Notes: a model not told the origin generated them from the letters alone. Shown: positions 9,041 to 20,045, counted from the first letter of the stretch. The stretch: DNA of 64,000 nt from Mixta theicola (GCF_002895925.1 NZ_NWUO01000004.1:62001-126000), one strand, 5' to 3'. Numbers and translations are program-made.

Positions 9041-9943
9041 CTATACCGACAGCGTAGGCGCATCGCCCGGCCAGTATTCGCGGCAGCAATCAATCCACGC
9101 CTGAGCGCTGCGGGAAAGATAGCTGCCTTCCCGCCAGATTAATCCCAGCGTCCAGGCCAGCTCCGACTCCAGCGGCAGCCACAGCAGCGATTGCCTGTCC
9201 AGCCGCTGACAGATCGGCTCCGGTAAAATCGCCACTCCCATGCCCGCCTGCACCATCGCCGCCAGAAAGTCCCATTGCCCGCTGCGTACCGCAATCTGCG
9301 GCGTCAGGTTTTCACGCTGAAAAGCCTGCTTTAGCTGGCGGTTAAGCGAAAATTCTTCGTTAAAAATCAGCAGCGGATGCTGCGTGACTTCCGCCAGCGA
9401 GACGCTGGTACGCTCCAGCCAGGGCGCGGCGTGCGGCACCAGCACGCAGAGCGGATGTCGCATCAGCGTTAGCGTATTCAGCGGCAGCTGTTCATCTATC
9501 GGCAGGGCGGTTAGCGCCAAATCGAGGCTGCCGGACAGAACCGCTTCCTGTACCGTCAGCCCGCCAGACTCGACGATTTTTAGCGTAATGCCGGGATAAC
9601 GTTGGCGAAATGCAAAGACGGAACCGGCAATTTGCATACCGACCATTGGCGGCACGCCCAGACGCAGCTCGCCGGTTTTCAGCTGATTAATATCGCCAAT
9701 TTCCAGCTCCAGCTGTTTGAACTCCTGCAAAATTATCTGGCCGCGCTGATAAACCACCTGGCCGCTGTCGGTCAGGTACAGACGACGGCCTTCGCGCAGC
9801 AGCAGCGTACAGTCCAGCTCATCCTCCAGCTGGCGTAGCATTTTGCTGATGGTCGGCTGCGTAACGAATAGCGCTTCAGCCGCACGGGTAAAGCTTTGCT
9901 GACGCACCACCTCAACAAAATAGCGTAACGCCCGAACATCCAT
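9041..9943 (-). CDS. cidR: CidR-like LysR-family regulator
   Basis: 300 residues. The N-terminal winged HTH occupies residues 1-60 (MDVRALRYFVEVVRQQSFTRAAEALFVTQ) and the periplasmic-binding-protein-like effector domain about 90-295. It is divergent from cidA-cidB with about 107 bases between starts, the classical arrangement for a LysR regulator and its target operon. In Bacillus and Staphylococcus the corresponding CidR activates cid/pse genes in response to pyruvate/acetate overflow. By position it should control cidAB here. The symbol is assigned by family and context only. Confidence 0.8.
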   Translation of the reverse strand: MDVRALRYFVEVVRQQSFTRAAEALFVTQPTISKMLRQLEDELDCTLLLREGRRLYLTDSGQVVYQRGQIILQEFKQLELEIGDINQLKTGELRLGVPPMVGMQIAGSVFAFRQRYPGITLKIVESGGLTVQEAVLSGSLDLALTALPIDEQLPLNTLTLMRHPLCVLVPHAAPWLERTSVSLAEVTQHPLLIFNEEFSLNRQLKQAFQRENLTPQIAVRSGQWDFLAAMVQAGMGVAILPEPICQRLDRQSLLWLPLESELAWTLGLIWREGSYLSRSAQAWIDCCREYWPGDAPTLSV

Positions 9944-10050
9944 GAATTATTCCTTTTATGCATAGTTTGGATAATTTTAATTCATTTTTTTCACCCTTTG
10001 CCAACGCCGTATAATGACATCCATCACAGAAACAGGGGGAGAAAGGAATT

Positions 10051-10476
10051 ATGGCCGTGGCCTTAAGCCCGCAGAAAACGGGATGGTTGCAACGTTTGCA
10101 GGTGCCGTTACAGGTGGCTATGTATGTTGGCCTGTTTATCTGCGCGCAACAGCTGGTGAGCTGGCTGCATCTGCCGCTGCCGGCCAATATTGTTGGCATG
10201 TTATTGCTGCTGGCGCTGTTGGCGCTGCGCGTCATGCCGCTGAAATGGGTGAAGGCGGGCGGCAGCTGGCTACTGGCGGAAATGCTGCTGTTCTTCGTCC
10301 CGGCGGTGGTGGCGGTGGTCAACTACGGCGATCTGCTAAAAACGGAAGGCTGGCGTATCTGCGTGGTCATTGCGCTGAGTACGATGATGGTGCTGGCGGC
10401 GACGGCGCTGGTGGTTGACCGGGTTTACCGGCTGGAAATCTGGCTGGCGCAACGTAAGCAGGCGCGTCATGAATAA
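10051..10476 (+). CDS. cidA: CidA/LrgA family holin-like membrane protein
   Basis: 141 residues with four hydrophobic segments (about 23-45, 48-67, 78-100, 108-128) and the family core LPLPANIVGMLLLLALL and EMLLFFVPAVVAVVNY. Proteins of this family oligomerise in the inner membrane, and have been linked to cell lysis and more recently to pyruvate or overflow metabolite transport together with CidB/LrgB. The gene overlaps cidB by 8 bases. The start has AAAGGA about 6 bases upstream. Confidence 0.88.
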   Translation: MAVALSPQKTGWLQRLQVPLQVAMYVGLFICAQQLVSWLHLPLPANIVGMLLLLALLALRVMPLKWVKAGGSWLLAEMLLFFVPAVVAVVNYGDLLKTEGWRICVVIALSTMMVLAATALVVDRVYRLEIWLAQRKQARHE

Positions 10477-11170
10477 TTTAATTATCAGCCTGCTCTGTTT
10501 TATCGCCACGCTGTGCATCTACTTTCTTAATAAGCGCCTCTATCGCCGCTGGCGCAGGCTGCTGCTGATGCCGCTGGTACTGACGCCGCTGCTGCTGGTG
10601 GGGATGCTGCTCATCATGCATATTTCCTGGCAGAACTATATCAGCGAGAGCCGCTGGCTGCTGTGGCTGCTTGGCCCGGCAACCCTGGCGTTTGCGGTGC
10701 CGGTTTATGAAAACCAGACGATTATTCGGCAGCACTGGCTATCGCTGTCGGTGGGCGTGGCTACCGCCACGCTGGTCGCGGTATGCAGTTCGGTCTGGCT
10801 GGCGCGTCTGCTGGCGCTGCCGGAAATTATCCAGCGCAGCCTGGCGATACGATCCATTACCACGCCTTTTGCGCTGGCGGCGGCAAAACAGGTGGGCGGG
10901 CAGCCCGATCTGGTGGCGCTGTTCGTGGTGATTACCGGCGTATTCGGGATGGCGGTCGGTGACGTGCTGTTTCTGCGGCTGGCGGTAAAACAGGGGATGG
11001 CGAAAGGGGCAGGTTTTGGCGCCGCATCGCACGGCGCCGGCACCGCGCGCGCTTACGAACTGGGACAGCAGGAAGGCGTAGTTTCCAGCCTGGTGATGAT
11101 GTTATCCGGCGTGGTAACCGTCATTATCGCCCCGCTGATTAGCCAGCTGATGTGGGCTGCGGCCCGATAA
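10469..11170 (+). CDS. cidB: CidB/LrgB family membrane protein
   Basis: 233 residues from the ATG at 10469, inside the last codons of cidA; the longer upstream frame overlaps cidA and is not supported. Several membrane segments cover most of the protein. LrgB signatures are PATLAFAVPVYENQ, RSITTPFALAAAK, ITGVFGMAVGD and GAASHGAGTARAYELG. It works with CidA in the same membrane complex. Convergent actP ends 85 bases away, with a hairpin between them. Confidence 0.9.
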   Translation: MNNLIISLLCFIATLCIYFLNKRLYRRWRRLLLMPLVLTPLLLVGMLLIMHISWQNYISESRWLLWLLGPATLAFAVPVYENQTIIRQHWLSLSVGVATATLVAVCSSVWLARLLALPEIIQRSLAIRSITTPFALAAAKQVGGQPDLVALFVVITGVFGMAVGDVLFLRLAVKQGMAKGAGFGAASHGAGTARAYELGQQEGVVSSLVMMLSGVVTVIIAPLISQLMWAAAR

Positions 11171-11195
11171 GCGGCGGCTGAACGACGACGTCAGA

Positions 11196-11221
11196 TAAAA
11201 ACAGGGCCGCAGCGGCCCTGT
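11196..11221 (-). terminator. actP operon terminator
   Basis: On the minus strand CAGGGCCGC-TG-CGGCCCTG is followed by TTTTT, 35 bases beyond the actP stop; it also lies downstream of the convergent cidB. Confidence 0.85.
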
Positions 11222-11255
11222 ATATGAAGTTGCTAATAAAGCCGGAGCGTGCTGC

Positions 11256-12917
11256 TCAGTGCGCTTTGCCCTGATCGATGCCCAGCCCGGTTTGCGAACG
11301 CACAAACTGCGCGCGGAACAGCTGGCGCTCCTGCGCGCCCTGCGGCGAATGGTCGGTGATTGAGAACAGCCAGGTACCGATAAACGCCGCCAGCATTGAG
11401 AACAGCGCCGGATACTCATATGGGAACACCGGGGAGGCATGTCCCAGCACCTGCACCCACACGGTAGGGCCAAGGATCATTAATATTACCGCCGTCAGCA
11501 GCCCCAGCCAGCCGCCAATCATCGCACCGCGCGTGGTCAGCTTCGACCAGTACATCGACAGCAGGATAATCGGGAAGTTACAGCTGGCGGCAATCGAGAA
11601 GGCCAGGCCCACCATAAAGGCGATATTCTGCTTTTCAAATAAAATGCCCAGCGCGATAGCCACCACGCCCAGCACCAGCACGGTGATTTTCGATACGCGC
11701 AGCTCCTCACGTTCGTTGGCCTGTCCCTTACGCAATACGCTGGCGTACAGGTCGTGCGAAACGGCGGAGGCGCCTGCCAGCGTCAGCCCGGCGACAACCG
11801 CCAGAATAGTGGCGAACGCCACCGCTGAAATAAAGCCGAGGAAGGTGCTGCCGCCAACCGCATTCGCCAGATGCACCGCCGCCATGTTATTGCCGCCAAT
11901 CAGCGCGCCGGTGGCGTCCTTAAACATCGGGTTTGCGCCCACCAGCAGAATGGCGCCGAAGCCGATAATAAAGGTCAGGATATAGAAATAGCCCATAAAG
12001 CCGGTGGCCCAGAAAACGCTTTTGCGCGCTTCGCGGGCATCGCTTACGGTAAAAAAGCGCATTAAAATATGTGGCAGACCGGCAGTACCAAACATCAGCC
12101 CCAGCCCCAGCGACAGCGCCGAAATCGGATCGTGTACCAGCCCGCCGGGACGCATAATCGCCTGGCCTTTGGGATGCACCGCCATCGCCTCGGTAAACAG
12201 CGTATTAAAGCTGAAGCCGACCGACTTCATCACCATAATCGCCATAAACGAGGCGCCGAACAGCAGCAACACCGCTTTAATAATCTGCACCCAGGTGGTG
12301 GCCAGCATGCCGCCGAACAGCACGTACAGCACCATCAGGATGCCCACCAGCACCACGGCGATATGATAATCCAGGCCAAACAGCAGCTGAATTAATTTAC
12401 CCGCGCCGACCATCTGCGCAATCAGGTAAAGCGCCACCACCACCAGCGAACCGCAGGCGGAAAGCGTACGGATCGGCTTCTGCTGTAAGCGGTAAGAGGC
12501 GACATCAGCAAAGGTGTAACGCCCCAGGTTACGTAGCCGCTCGGCAATCAGAAACAGAATGATCGGCCAGCCAACCAGAAAGCCCAGCGAGTAGATCAGG
12601 CCATCGTAGCCGGAGGTATACACCAGCGCGGAAATTCCCAGAAACGAGGCGGCGGACATAAAGTCGCCGGCGATCGCCAGGCCATTTTGCAGGCCGGTAA
12701 TATTGCCGCCGGCGGTATAATAATCACTGCGCGAGCGGGTGCGTTTAGATGCCCACCAGGTAATCCCCAGCGTAAAGGCGACAAATACCAGAAACATGAT
12801 AATGGCCTGGTAGTTAGTCTCCTGTTTTTGCACCGCGCCGGTCAGCGCATCGGCGGCCAGCAGCGGCAGCGGAAGCAGCAGAGCGAGCCCCGCCGTAAAG
12901 CGTTTCAGCCCGTTCAT
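11256..12917 (-). CDS. actP: ActP cation/acetate symporter
   Basis: 553-residue sodium:solute symporter (SSS family) that takes up acetate and glycolate. It has a cleavable-looking N-terminal segment (residues 1-21, ending PLLAAD) and about 13 membrane helices. Family motifs visible include [20 protein letters not shown] near residue 70 and the [16 protein letters not shown] stretch near 290. Its ATG overlaps the yjcH stop as TAATG, so the two are translationally coupled in the acs-yjcH-actP operon, supplying acetate to Acs. Length agrees with E. coli ActP (549). Confidence 0.97.
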   Translation of the reverse strand: MNGLKRFTAGLALLLPLPLLAADALTGAVQKQETNYQAIIMFLVFVAFTLGITWWASKRTRSRSDYYTAGGNITGLQNGLAIAGDFMSAASFLGISALVYTSGYDGLIYSLGFLVGWPIILFLIAERLRNLGRYTFADVASYRLQQKPIRTLSACGSLVVVALYLIAQMVGAGKLIQLLFGLDYHIAVVLVGILMVLYVLFGGMLATTWVQIIKAVLLLFGASFMAIMVMKSVGFSFNTLFTEAMAVHPKGQAIMRPGGLVHDPISALSLGLGLMFGTAGLPHILMRFFTVSDAREARKSVFWATGFMGYFYILTFIIGFGAILLVGANPMFKDATGALIGGNNMAAVHLANAVGGSTFLGFISAVAFATILAVVAGLTLAGASAVSHDLYASVLRKGQANEREELRVSKITVLVLGVVAIALGILFEKQNIAFMVGLAFSIAASCNFPIILLSMYWSKLTTRGAMIGGWLGLLTAVILMILGPTVWVQVLGHASPVFPYEYPALFSMLAAFIGTWLFSITDHSPQGAQERQLFRAQFVRSQTGLGIDQGKAH

Positions 12918-13225
12918 TATTTCACCTCATTAAGGATCTGTTGGGTCAGACGATCGAACTCGCCGTTGGCACGCCAGACGTAAACGCCGGTTAACAGAAA
13001 AGAAATAACGATCAGGCCGATGCCGACAGGAATACCGCGCGTTACGTTGGTGCCCTCATGCAGCGGGGTTCCCAGCCAGTTGGGTGCGAAGGCGATAAGC
13101 AGAATAAAACCGACATACAGGATGAGCATAATAATGGTCAGAATCAGCGCGAAACGCTGGCGCTTTTGCACCAGCAGTTTAAAGCGCGCGCTATTCTCTA
13201 TTCGGGCATAGATAGCGTCGTTCAT
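12917..13225 (-). CDS. yjcH: YjcH, DUF485 inner-membrane protein
   Basis: 102 residues with two membrane helices (about 25-48 and 63-86) of the DUF485 family, always paired with ActP-type acetate symporters. Its precise role is unknown, and it may be an accessory subunit. GGAG lies 8 bases before the start. It is the middle gene of acs-yjcH-actP, 131 bases after acs. Confidence 0.93.
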   Translation of the reverse strand: MNDAIYARIENSARFKLLVQKRQRFALILTIIMLILYVGFILLIAFAPNWLGTPLHEGTNVTRGIPVGIGLIVISFLLTGVYVWRANGEFDRLTQQILNEVK

Positions 13226-13332
13226 TACAGCGTCTCCAGAGGTAAGAAAAGCTCGCAGGATTTTTTATCGTGTTATGACGTCTGTTTTTTTATCGGCTGG
13301 AAGATCCAGCCGTGCCGCTTGTTGACTACGCC

Positions 13333-13351
13333 GGGCGGCCACTGGCCGCCC
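13333..13351 (-). repeat. Hairpin between acs and yjcH
   Basis: GGGCGGCC-ACT-GGCCGCCC, 8-base perfect arms in the acs-yjcH intergenic space, with no T-run. It may stabilise or partly terminate the acs message. Confidence 0.5.
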
Positions 13352-13356
13352 GCTGA

Positions 13357-15312
13357 TTATGGCATGGTGATCCCCTGTTTTTCCTCAAGCAGCTTTTCCA
13401 CGACGCCAGGATCGGCAAGCGTTGAGGTATCGCCCAGGTTGCTGGTATCGCCCGTGGCGATTTTGCGCAGAATACGACGCATAATCTTGCCGGAGCGGGT
13501 TTTTGGCAGTGAATCGGTCCAGTGCAGCACGTCCGGCGTGGCGATTGGCCCGATCTCTTTACGCACCCAGTTGCGAACTTCCGCATACAGTTCAGGAGAA
13601 GGCTCCTCTCCATGATTCAGGGTGATATAGGCATAAATCGCCTGACCTTTAATCGAATGGGGAATACCCACCACCGCCGCTTCGGCGATTTTGGCATGGG
13701 AAACCAGCGCTGATTCGATTTCGGCGGTGCCCAGACGATGGCCGGAAACGTTCAGCACATCATCCACGCGCCCGGTGATCCAGTAATAGCCATCTTCATC
13801 ACGCCGGGCGCCATCGCCGCTGAAGTACATATTTTTAAAGGTGGAAAAATAGGTTTGTTCGAAGCGCTCATGATCGCCAAACAGCGTGCGCGCCTGGCCC
13901 GGCCAGGAGTCAACGATAACCAGGTTGCCTTCGCAGGCGCCCTCCTGTGACCGGCCTTCGTTATCCACCAGCGCGGGCTGAACGCCAAAGAAAGGCCGGG
14001 TGGCCGATCCCGGCTTAAGCTCGGTCGCGCCGGGCAGGGGGGCGATCATGAAGCCGCCGGTTTCGGTTTGCCACCAGGTATCGACAATCGGACAGCGGCT
14101 GTCGCCGATCTTTTTGTAATACCATTCCCAGGCTTCCGGGTTAATGGGCTCACCGACCGATCCCATAATACGCAGCGAAGCGCGGCTGGTGTCGGCAATC
14201 GCTTTATCACCCTCGGCCATCAGGGCGCGAATCGCCGTTGGCGCGGTATACAGCAGCGTCACCTTGTGTTTATCGATCACTTCCGCCATGCGGCTTGGCT
14301 GTGGCCAGTTGGGCACGCCTTCAAACATCAGCGTGGTGGCGCCGCAGGCCAGCGGCCCGTAGAGCAAATAGCTGTGACCGGTAATCCAGCCGACGTCGGC
14401 GGTACACCAGTAAACGTCGCTCGGATGATAATCAAAAACATATTTAAAGGTGGTAGCGGCGTATACCAGATAGCCGCCGGTGGTGTGCAGCACGCCTTTC
14501 GGCTTGCCGGTAGAACCGGAGGTATAGAGAATAAACAGCGGATCTTCGGCGTTCATCTCTTCCGGCTGATGATGCGCGCAGGCGCTGTTCATCAGCTCTT
14601 GCCACCAGCAGTCGCGACCGCTTTGCCAGTTAATCTCATTGCCGGTGCGTTTCAACACCACGACGTGATTGATAGTGGTCACGCCCGGATTTTTTAGCGC
14701 CTCATCGACGTTTTTCTTCAGCGGAATGGTGCGGCCTGCGCGGATGCCTTCATCCGCGGTGATCACCAGCTTCGCGCTGGAATCGATAATACGACCGGCC
14801 ACCGCCTCCGGCGAGAAGCCGCCGAAAATCACCGAGTGCACCGCGCCGATGCGTGCGCAGGCCAGCATCGCGATAGCCGCTTCCGGCACCATCGGCATAT
14901 AAATCGCCACCACATCGCCTTTTTTGATTTCCAGCTCTTTAAGGACGTTAGAGAAGCGGCAAACCTCACGGTGCAGGTCGCGATAAGTCAGGGTTTTACT
15001 TTCGCTGGCGTCATCGCCTTCCCAGATAATTGCCGGATGGTCGCCACGCTCGTGCAGATGCCGGTCAAGGCAGTTAGCGGCTAAATTCAGCGTGCCGTCT
15101 TCATACCAACGAATGCTGATATTTCCAGGGGCGAAGGATGTATTTTTTATTTTGCTGTAGGGCTTAATCCAGTCCAGTATCTTGCCCTGCTCGCCCCAGA
15201 ACGCATCGGGATCCTGCACCGATTGTTGGTACATCGCCTGGTACTGTTCTGCATTAATCAGGGTATTTTCCGCAATACTGGCGGGAACGGGGTGCTTAAT
15301 TATTTGGCTCAT
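13357..15312 (-). CDS. acs: Acetyl-CoA synthetase
   Basis: 651 residues from the ATG at 15312, preceded by AAGGAG at 8 bases and aligned with the E. coli start. An in-frame start 13 codons upstream is not needed. It makes acetyl-CoA from acetate, ATP and CoA through acetyl-AMP, allowing growth on low acetate. The AMP-binding motif [11 protein letters not shown], the WWQTETGG motif, the hinge [17 protein letters not shown] and the catalytic, acetylation-controlled Lys609 (in SGKIMRR) are all present. It is the first gene of acs-yjcH-actP, and divergent gltP lies 513 bases away. Confidence 0.98.
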   Translation of the reverse strand: MSQIIKHPVPASIAENTLINAEQYQAMYQQSVQDPDAFWGEQGKILDWIKPYSKIKNTSFAPGNISIRWYEDGTLNLAANCLDRHLHERGDHPAIIWEGDDASESKTLTYRDLHREVCRFSNVLKELEIKKGDVVAIYMPMVPEAAIAMLACARIGAVHSVIFGGFSPEAVAGRIIDSSAKLVITADEGIRAGRTIPLKKNVDEALKNPGVTTINHVVVLKRTGNEINWQSGRDCWWQELMNSACAHHQPEEMNAEDPLFILYTSGSTGKPKGVLHTTGGYLVYAATTFKYVFDYHPSDVYWCTADVGWITGHSYLLYGPLACGATTLMFEGVPNWPQPSRMAEVIDKHKVTLLYTAPTAIRALMAEGDKAIADTSRASLRIMGSVGEPINPEAWEWYYKKIGDSRCPIVDTWWQTETGGFMIAPLPGATELKPGSATRPFFGVQPALVDNEGRSQEGACEGNLVIVDSWPGQARTLFGDHERFEQTYFSTFKNMYFSGDGARRDEDGYYWITGRVDDVLNVSGHRLGTAEIESALVSHAKIAEAAVVGIPHSIKGQAIYAYITLNHGEEPSPELYAEVRNWVRKEIGPIATPDVLHWTDSLPKTRSGKIMRRILRKIATGDTSNLGDTSTLADPGVVEKLLEEKQGITMP

Positions 15313-15825
15313 GGCTGATCTCCTTGAAGTTGTTAATAGTATGTCAATCAAAGGTTAATGACAGCGAGGAGCAGCGCTTTGTTTCTTTTTTGCGCGACAG
15401 ATCACGGGAATAGTAAACGCGATGAAAAACGCAGGTTTTTTATTAGCCTGATGGTAAAAAAATAACGTTTTATTTACTGATAAAGTGTAGGTAATGACGC
15501 GACGAATTGTTGAAAAAAACAGCAAACGGTATCGCTGTTTTAGTGCATAGCTATGCTAAAATCGCGTCCTATATTACTTTTTAGAACATAGAGTTAGTGA
15601 ATCGATAACCTAAAGGCATTTATCTTGCCGCAACGCAATCAGACGAAAGAGATTGCTGGAAAGGTTGCTTTTCGCCCACTGATAATGGTACTTATCAACG
15701 GCCCTTTTCCGGGCGATACCATCAATAACCCTCGATTTTACCGGACCTTGTCCATTTCCCTTATGTGCGTCAATGTCCGCGCGCTTCCCAAGCGGAACCA
15801 GGGTTTGTTAAGGAAATGAAACACT
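15313..15825. other. acs-gltP divergent control region
   Basis: 513 bases without a convincing gene (a 64-residue frame at 15625-15819 has no supporting features). AT-rich near 15430-15490. It must hold both divergent promoters. I could not identify a clear CRP palindrome by eye. Confidence 0.5.
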
Positions 15826-17127
15826 ATGAAAGGTTTTAAAATCAGCCTTGCCTGGCAAATACTGATTGCATTAGTGCTGGGCGTCATCGTTGGCACGATT
15901 TTGCATAATCAGACTGGGGATCGTGAATGGTTAATTACCAATATCCTCTCGCCTGCCGGTGATATTTTTATTCATCTGATTAAGATGATTGTTGTGCCTA
16001 TTGTTATCTCCACCTTAGTGGTGGGTATTGCTGGGGTCGGCGATGCAAAAAAGCTTGGCCGCATCGGCGTCAAAACGATTGTGTACTTTGAAGTGATTAC
16101 CACCATTGCCATCGTGGTAGGGATTACCCTGGCGAATGTTTTTCAGCCCGGCACCGGCATTGATATGTCGACGCTGGCAACGGTGGATATCTCTAAATAT
16201 GAAGCGACCACTCAGCAGGTAGAAGGCGGTGCGCACAGTCTGGTGATTACCATTCTGTCGCTGATCCCGCAGAATATTTTCGCGGCCTTTGCCAGCGGCG
16301 ATATGCTGCCGATCATCTTCTTCTCGGTGCTGTTTGGCCTGGGTCTTTCATCGCTGCCGTCAGAGCATCGCGATCCGCTGGTGCAGGTGTTCCGCTCCGT
16401 TTCAGAAACCATGTTTAAAGTCACGCATATGATCATGCGCTACGCGCCGGTTGGCGTTTTCGCGCTGATTTCCGTGACGATTGCTAACTTCGGTTTTGCT
16501 TCGCTGTGGCCGCTGGCTAAGCTGGTGTTGCTGGTGTATGCCGCCATCCTGTTCTTCGCCTTCGTGGTGTTGGGCGCGGTGGCGCGCGTCTGCAAGCTGA
16601 AAATCACCACGCTGATGTACATCCTGAAAGATGAGCTGATCCTTGCTTACTCCACTTCCAGCTCGGAAACGGTACTGCCGCGTATTATGGAGAAGATGGA
16701 GGCCTACGGCGCGCCGAAAGCCATCACCAGCTTCGTGGTGCCGACCGGTTACTCTTTCAATCTGGACGGCTCTACCCTGTACCAAAGCATCGCGGCGATT
16801 TTTATCGCTCAGCTGTACGGGATTGAGCTTTCGCTGACGGATGAAATTGTACTGGTGCTGACGCTAATGGTGACCTCAAAAGGTATCGCTGGCGTGCCGG
16901 GCGTCTCGTTTGTGGTGCTGCTGGCAACGCTGGGCAGCGTTGGCATCCCGCTGGAAGGTCTGGCGTTTATCGCTGGCGTCGATCGCATCATGGATATGGC
17001 GCGTACCGCGCTGAACGTGGTGGGCAACGCGCTGGCGGTGCTGGTCATCGCCAAGTGGGAAGATCAGTTTGATCTTGCCCAGGCGAAAGAATACGAACAG
17101 CAGCTGCGGCTCCAAACCGTCCGCTAG
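15826..17127 (+). CDS. gltP: GltP glutamate/aspartate:proton symporter
   Basis: 433 residues of the DAACS (dicarboxylate/amino acid:cation symporter) family, inner membrane. Family landmarks in order are LIKMIVVPIVISTLVVG near residue 60, the serine-rich re-entrant loop AYSTSSSETVLPR near 280, FVVPTGYSFNLDGSTLYQ near 310, and GVPGVSFVVLLATL with NVVGNALAVLVIAKWE near the C-terminus. The ATG at 15826 has AAGGA about 10 bases upstream. It is monocistronic, closed by a strong terminator. Confidence 0.96.
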   Translation: MKGFKISLAWQILIALVLGVIVGTILHNQTGDREWLITNILSPAGDIFIHLIKMIVVPIVISTLVVGIAGVGDAKKLGRIGVKTIVYFEVITTIAIVVGITLANVFQPGTGIDMSTLATVDISKYEATTQQVEGGAHSLVITILSLIPQNIFAAFASGDMLPIIFFSVLFGLGLSSLPSEHRDPLVQVFRSVSETMFKVTHMIMRYAPVGVFALISVTIANFGFASLWPLAKLVLLVYAAILFFAFVVLGAVARVCKLKITTLMYILKDELILAYSTSSSETVLPRIMEKMEAYGAPKAITSFVVPTGYSFNLDGSTLYQSIAAIFIAQLYGIELSLTDEIVLVLTLMVTSKGIAGVPGVSFVVLLATLGSVGIPLEGLAFIAGVDRIMDMARTALNVVGNALAVLVIAKWEDQFDLAQAKEYEQQLRLQTVR

Positions 17128-17141
17128 CCCGCTGTTAACCT

Positions 17142-17182
17142 CAACGCCGTCCCGGCATCGTGCCTGGGCGGCGTTTTTTTTT
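17142..17182 (+). terminator. gltP terminator
   Basis: AACGCCG...CGGCGTT stem extended by a CCCGGC/GCCTGG inner part, followed by a run of nine T residues. Confidence 0.9.
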
Positions 17183-17288
17183 GCCTGTAGCGAATCGTTT
17201 ACCATTCACTGTTTCATTCCGACGGCGGGTTGCTCATTATAAGGCGTCAAAACTGGTTTCCTGCATTAGCCTTTAAAAGGGAGTAGCT

Positions 17289-18206
17289 ATGAGTCTCGAT
17301 CTGTCACGCATGATCACCGAAAGCCGTAATCCGGCCAGTGAAAACATTGATGAACTGGCGACGGAGGCGATGCTGCGCGTTATCAATAATGAAGATAAAA
17401 AAGTGGCTTTGGCCGTTGAGGCGATAGTGCCGCAGATAGCGCAGGCGGTAGAGGCTATTACCGCCGCGTTTCAGCGGGGAGGCCGCCTGATTTACAGCGG
17501 CGCTGGCACCTCCGGGCGGTTGGGCATTCTTGATGCAAGTGAATGCCCGCCAACCTTTGGCACGCCGCGTGAGCAGGTGGTTGGGCTGATTGCGGGCGGA
17601 CACCGGGCAATTTTACAGGCGGTGGAAAACGCGGAAGATAATGCGGAAATGGGCGCGGCGGATTTACAGGCCATTCAGTTTAGCGAGCGGGATGTGCTGG
17701 TCGGCATCGCCGCCAGCGGACGCACGCCTTACGTGCTTGGCGCGCTGGATTATGCCAAACGTCAGGGGGCAATTACCGTCGCGCTGACCTGTAACCCTGA
17801 CAGCGAGATGGCGCGCGTGGCGCAGATTGCCTTAACGCCGGTTGTCGGGCCGGAAGCAATCACCGGTTCATCACGCATGAAGGCCGGGACGGCGCAAAAG
17901 CTGGTGCTGAATATGCTGACCACCGGCGCGATGATCCTCAGCGGAAAAGTATTCGGTAATCTGATGGTGGACGTTGAGGCGACCAATCAGAAGCTGGTGC
18001 AGCGTCAGATTAATATTGTCAGACAGGCGACCGACTGTAGCGTTGATGACGCGCAGGCTGCACTGGCGGCCTGTAACGGTCACTGCAAAACCGCCATCCT
18101 GATGGTGCTGGGCCAGCTCTCAGCGTCGGAAGCCACCCGTCTGTTGATGCAGAACCAGGGCTTCATTCGCCAGGCGCTGCAACAGGCGCTTGCTCAAAAC
18201 CCTTAA
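17289..18206 (+). CDS. murQ: MurQ, N-acetylmuramic acid 6-phosphate etherase
   Basis: 305 residues with a SIS sugar-isomerase domain. It cleaves the lactyl ether of MurNAc-6-phosphate to give GlcNAc-6-phosphate and D-lactate in cell-wall sugar recycling. The start of the domain shows [21 protein letters not shown], followed by the MurQ core ENAEDN and [25 protein letters not shown] precedes the ATG. In E. coli murQ is followed by murP, the PTS importer; here it is followed by a hairpin and aer, so it probably serves recycling with AnmK rather than dedicated MurNAc uptake. Confidence 0.96.
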   Translation: MSLDLSRMITESRNPASENIDELATEAMLRVINNEDKKVALAVEAIVPQIAQAVEAITAAFQRGGRLIYSGAGTSGRLGILDASECPPTFGTPREQVVGLIAGGHRAILQAVENAEDNAEMGAADLQAIQFSERDVLVGIAASGRTPYVLGALDYAKRQGAITVALTCNPDSEMARVAQIALTPVVGPEAITGSSRMKAGTAQKLVLNMLTTGAMILSGKVFGNLMVDVEATNQKLVQRQINIVRQATDCSVDDAQAALAACNGHCKTAILMVLGQLSASEATRLLMQNQGFIRQALQQALAQNP

Positions 18207-18214
18207 ACGCTCGC

Positions 18215-18254
18215 CAGGCGGCTAACTAACGCGGTCAAAAATGTTAGCTGCCTG
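18215..18254 (+). terminator. Possible murQ terminator hairpin
   Basis: CAGGCGGCTAAC (18215-18226) pairs with GTTAGCTGCCTG (18243-18254) with one wobble pair; the T-run follows only 9 bases later. Confidence 0.5.
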
Positions 18255-18410
18255 AGCCCTCGTTTTTATCCCGTTATAAAACCTTATCTTTTTACCCTAA
18301 ATAAAATCTTATAATTTTTGATTAACCTGATTTTTTGTACCAGTTTTTCCCGCAAATGCCTGGCATAACGCTTAAAACGCGACCCCTGTCGAAATAAACC
18401 GCTTCCCCAC

Positions 18411-18438
18411 TAAAGATCGTCCCATGAAATGCCGAAAA
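18411..18438 (+). promoter_or_regulatory. Possible sigma-28 promoter of aer
   Basis: TAAAG at 18411-18415 and GCCGAAAA at 18431-18438 resemble the FliA -35 and -10 elements, but the spacing is one base longer than optimal. In E. coli aer belongs to the sigma-28 regulon, which fits. Confidence 0.45.
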
Positions 18439-18500
18439 TATAAAAAAATATAATCTATTCACCGCATCTGGCTCTGTGCCTCGTTTAAGGAATTCATTTC

Positions 18501-20045
18501 ATGCGTAACAATCAACCCGTTACACATCAGGAGTTTGCGTTCAGTGATGACGCGACGCTGATGTCGACCACCGACCTTAACAGCTACATAACCTATGCCA
18601 ACGATGCGTTTATTAATGTCAGCGGCTTTACCCCGGAAGAGATCAACGGTCAGCCACATAATATGGTGCGGCATCCGGACATGCCGCCCGAAGCCTTCGC
18701 TGATATGTGGGCCACGCTGAAGCAGGGGCTGCCCTGGTCAGCGCTGGTAAAAAACCGGCGTAAAAATGGCGATCACTATTGGGTGCGTGCGAATACTATC
18801 CCGGTGATGCGCAATGGCGCCGTTCATGGCTATATGTCGGTGCGTACTAAACCGACAAAAGCGGAAACCGATGGGGCGGAAGCGCTGTACGGTGATTTTC
18901 GTGCCGGACGTCATAAGGGCCGTAAGCTGCATCAGGGCCTGCTGGTTTATAGCGGCTGGCGGCGCTGGCGCTCCATATTCAAGACCATGCCGCTGCGCTG
19001 GCGCATTCGTTCTACGCTGCTGGCGCTGCTGCCGTTGACTATCGCTGGCGTCTGGGCATTGGGCGTCACGGCGGGCGCGCTGGGGATGTTTAGCGTCGGC
19101 ATGGCTTTGCTGTTACTTCTCGCCAGCGCCTGGCTGGAACAGCAGATTTCTCGTCCAATCGAACGGGTTTGTCAGCAGGCGCTCAACGTCGCCACCGGCA
19201 ACAGCCATAAAGTTGAGCTGATGGATCGGGTAGATGAAGTCGGCACCACGCTACGCGCCATCGGTCAGCTTGGCCTGATGTTTCGCTGGCTGGTGGATGA
19301 TGTAAGCGGGCAGGCGATTAATGTAATGAGCGCCAGCGATGCGATGGCACGCAGCAATGATGAGTTGAGCCAGCGCACCGAACAGGCGGCGGCCAACGTG
19401 CAGCAAACCGCGGCCACCATGAATGAAATGACCGCCACGGTAAAAAGCAATAAGGAGAGCGCGGCGGAGGTGAGTCAGCTTTCTGTCACCACCAGCCAGG
19501 CGGCGGAAAAGGGCGGCGAATCGATGCGCGAAATGATCAGCACGATGAGCGAGATTGCGGAAAGCTCGAAAAAAATCGCCAGTATTATCAGCGTGATCGA
19601 CAGCATCGCCTTCCAGACCAATATCCTGGCGTTAAATGCGGCGGTCGAGGCGGCGCGGGCCGGCGAGCAGGGCAAAGGCTTCGCGGTGGTGGCCGGTGAG
19701 GTGCGCAATCTGGCAAGCCGCAGCGCCAAAGCCGCCAGCGAAATCAAAATGCTGGTGGAAACCAGCGTGCAGCGGGTAGAAACCGGCACCGGCCAGGTCA
19801 ATCAAACCGGCAGCACCATGCAGGAGATCGTCGAGCGGGTGCAGGATGTTTCGACGCTGATTGGTCAGATTAGCGCCGCCACGGCGGAGCAGGCGGCCGC
19901 CCTGAGCGAGGTGAGCCAGGCGGTAGAAAATCTGGACGATATTACCCATCAAAACGCGGCGCGCGTACTGGAAGGCGCCGAAGCATCAGGACGTATGACG
20001 CGCCAGGCCACGCGTCTGGTTGAAGCGATCAGCGTTTTTCGCTAA
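18501..20045 (+). CDS. aer: Aer, aerotaxis receptor (PAS-HAMP-MCP)
   Basis: 514 residues. The N-terminal PAS domain (about 20-120) binds FAD and senses respiratory redox state; it contains [19 protein letters not shown] and [20 protein letters not shown] as in E. coli Aer. A membrane anchor (about 170-210) and HAMP region follow. The C-terminal methyl-accepting signalling domain has the hairpin [19 protein letters not shown] near residue 370. It directs swimming towards favourable oxygen and redox conditions through CheA/CheW. It stands alone here, away from flagellar clusters, with a sigma-28-like promoter upstream. Confidence 0.95.
   Translation: MRNNQPVTHQEFAFSDDATLMSTTDLNSYITYANDAFINVSGFTPEEINGQPHNMVRHPDMPPEAFADMWATLKQGLPWSALVKNRRKNGDHYWVRANTIPVMRNGAVHGYMSVRTKPTKAETDGAEALYGDFRAGRHKGRKLHQGLLVYSGWRRWRSIFKTMPLRWRIRSTLLALLPLTIAGVWALGVTAGALGMFSVGMALLLLLASAWLEQQISRPIERVCQQALNVATGNSHKVELMDRVDEVGTTLRAIGQLGLMFRWLVDDVSGQAINVMSASDAMARSNDELSQRTEQAAANVQQTAATMNEMTATVKSNKESAAEVSQLSVTTSQAAEKGGESMREMISTMSEIAESSKKIASIISVIDSIAFQTNILALNAAVEAARAGEQGKGFAVVAGEVRNLASRSAKAASEIKMLVETSVQRVETGTGQVNQTGSTMQEIVERVQDVSTLIGQISAATAEQAAALSEVSQAVENLDDITHQNAARVLEGAEASGRMTRQATRLVEAISVFR

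Noticed and set aside
15625..15819. 64-residue plus-strand frame upstream of gltP
   Set aside because: No ribosome binding site, no recognisable domain, and it occupies the gltP leader/promoter region.
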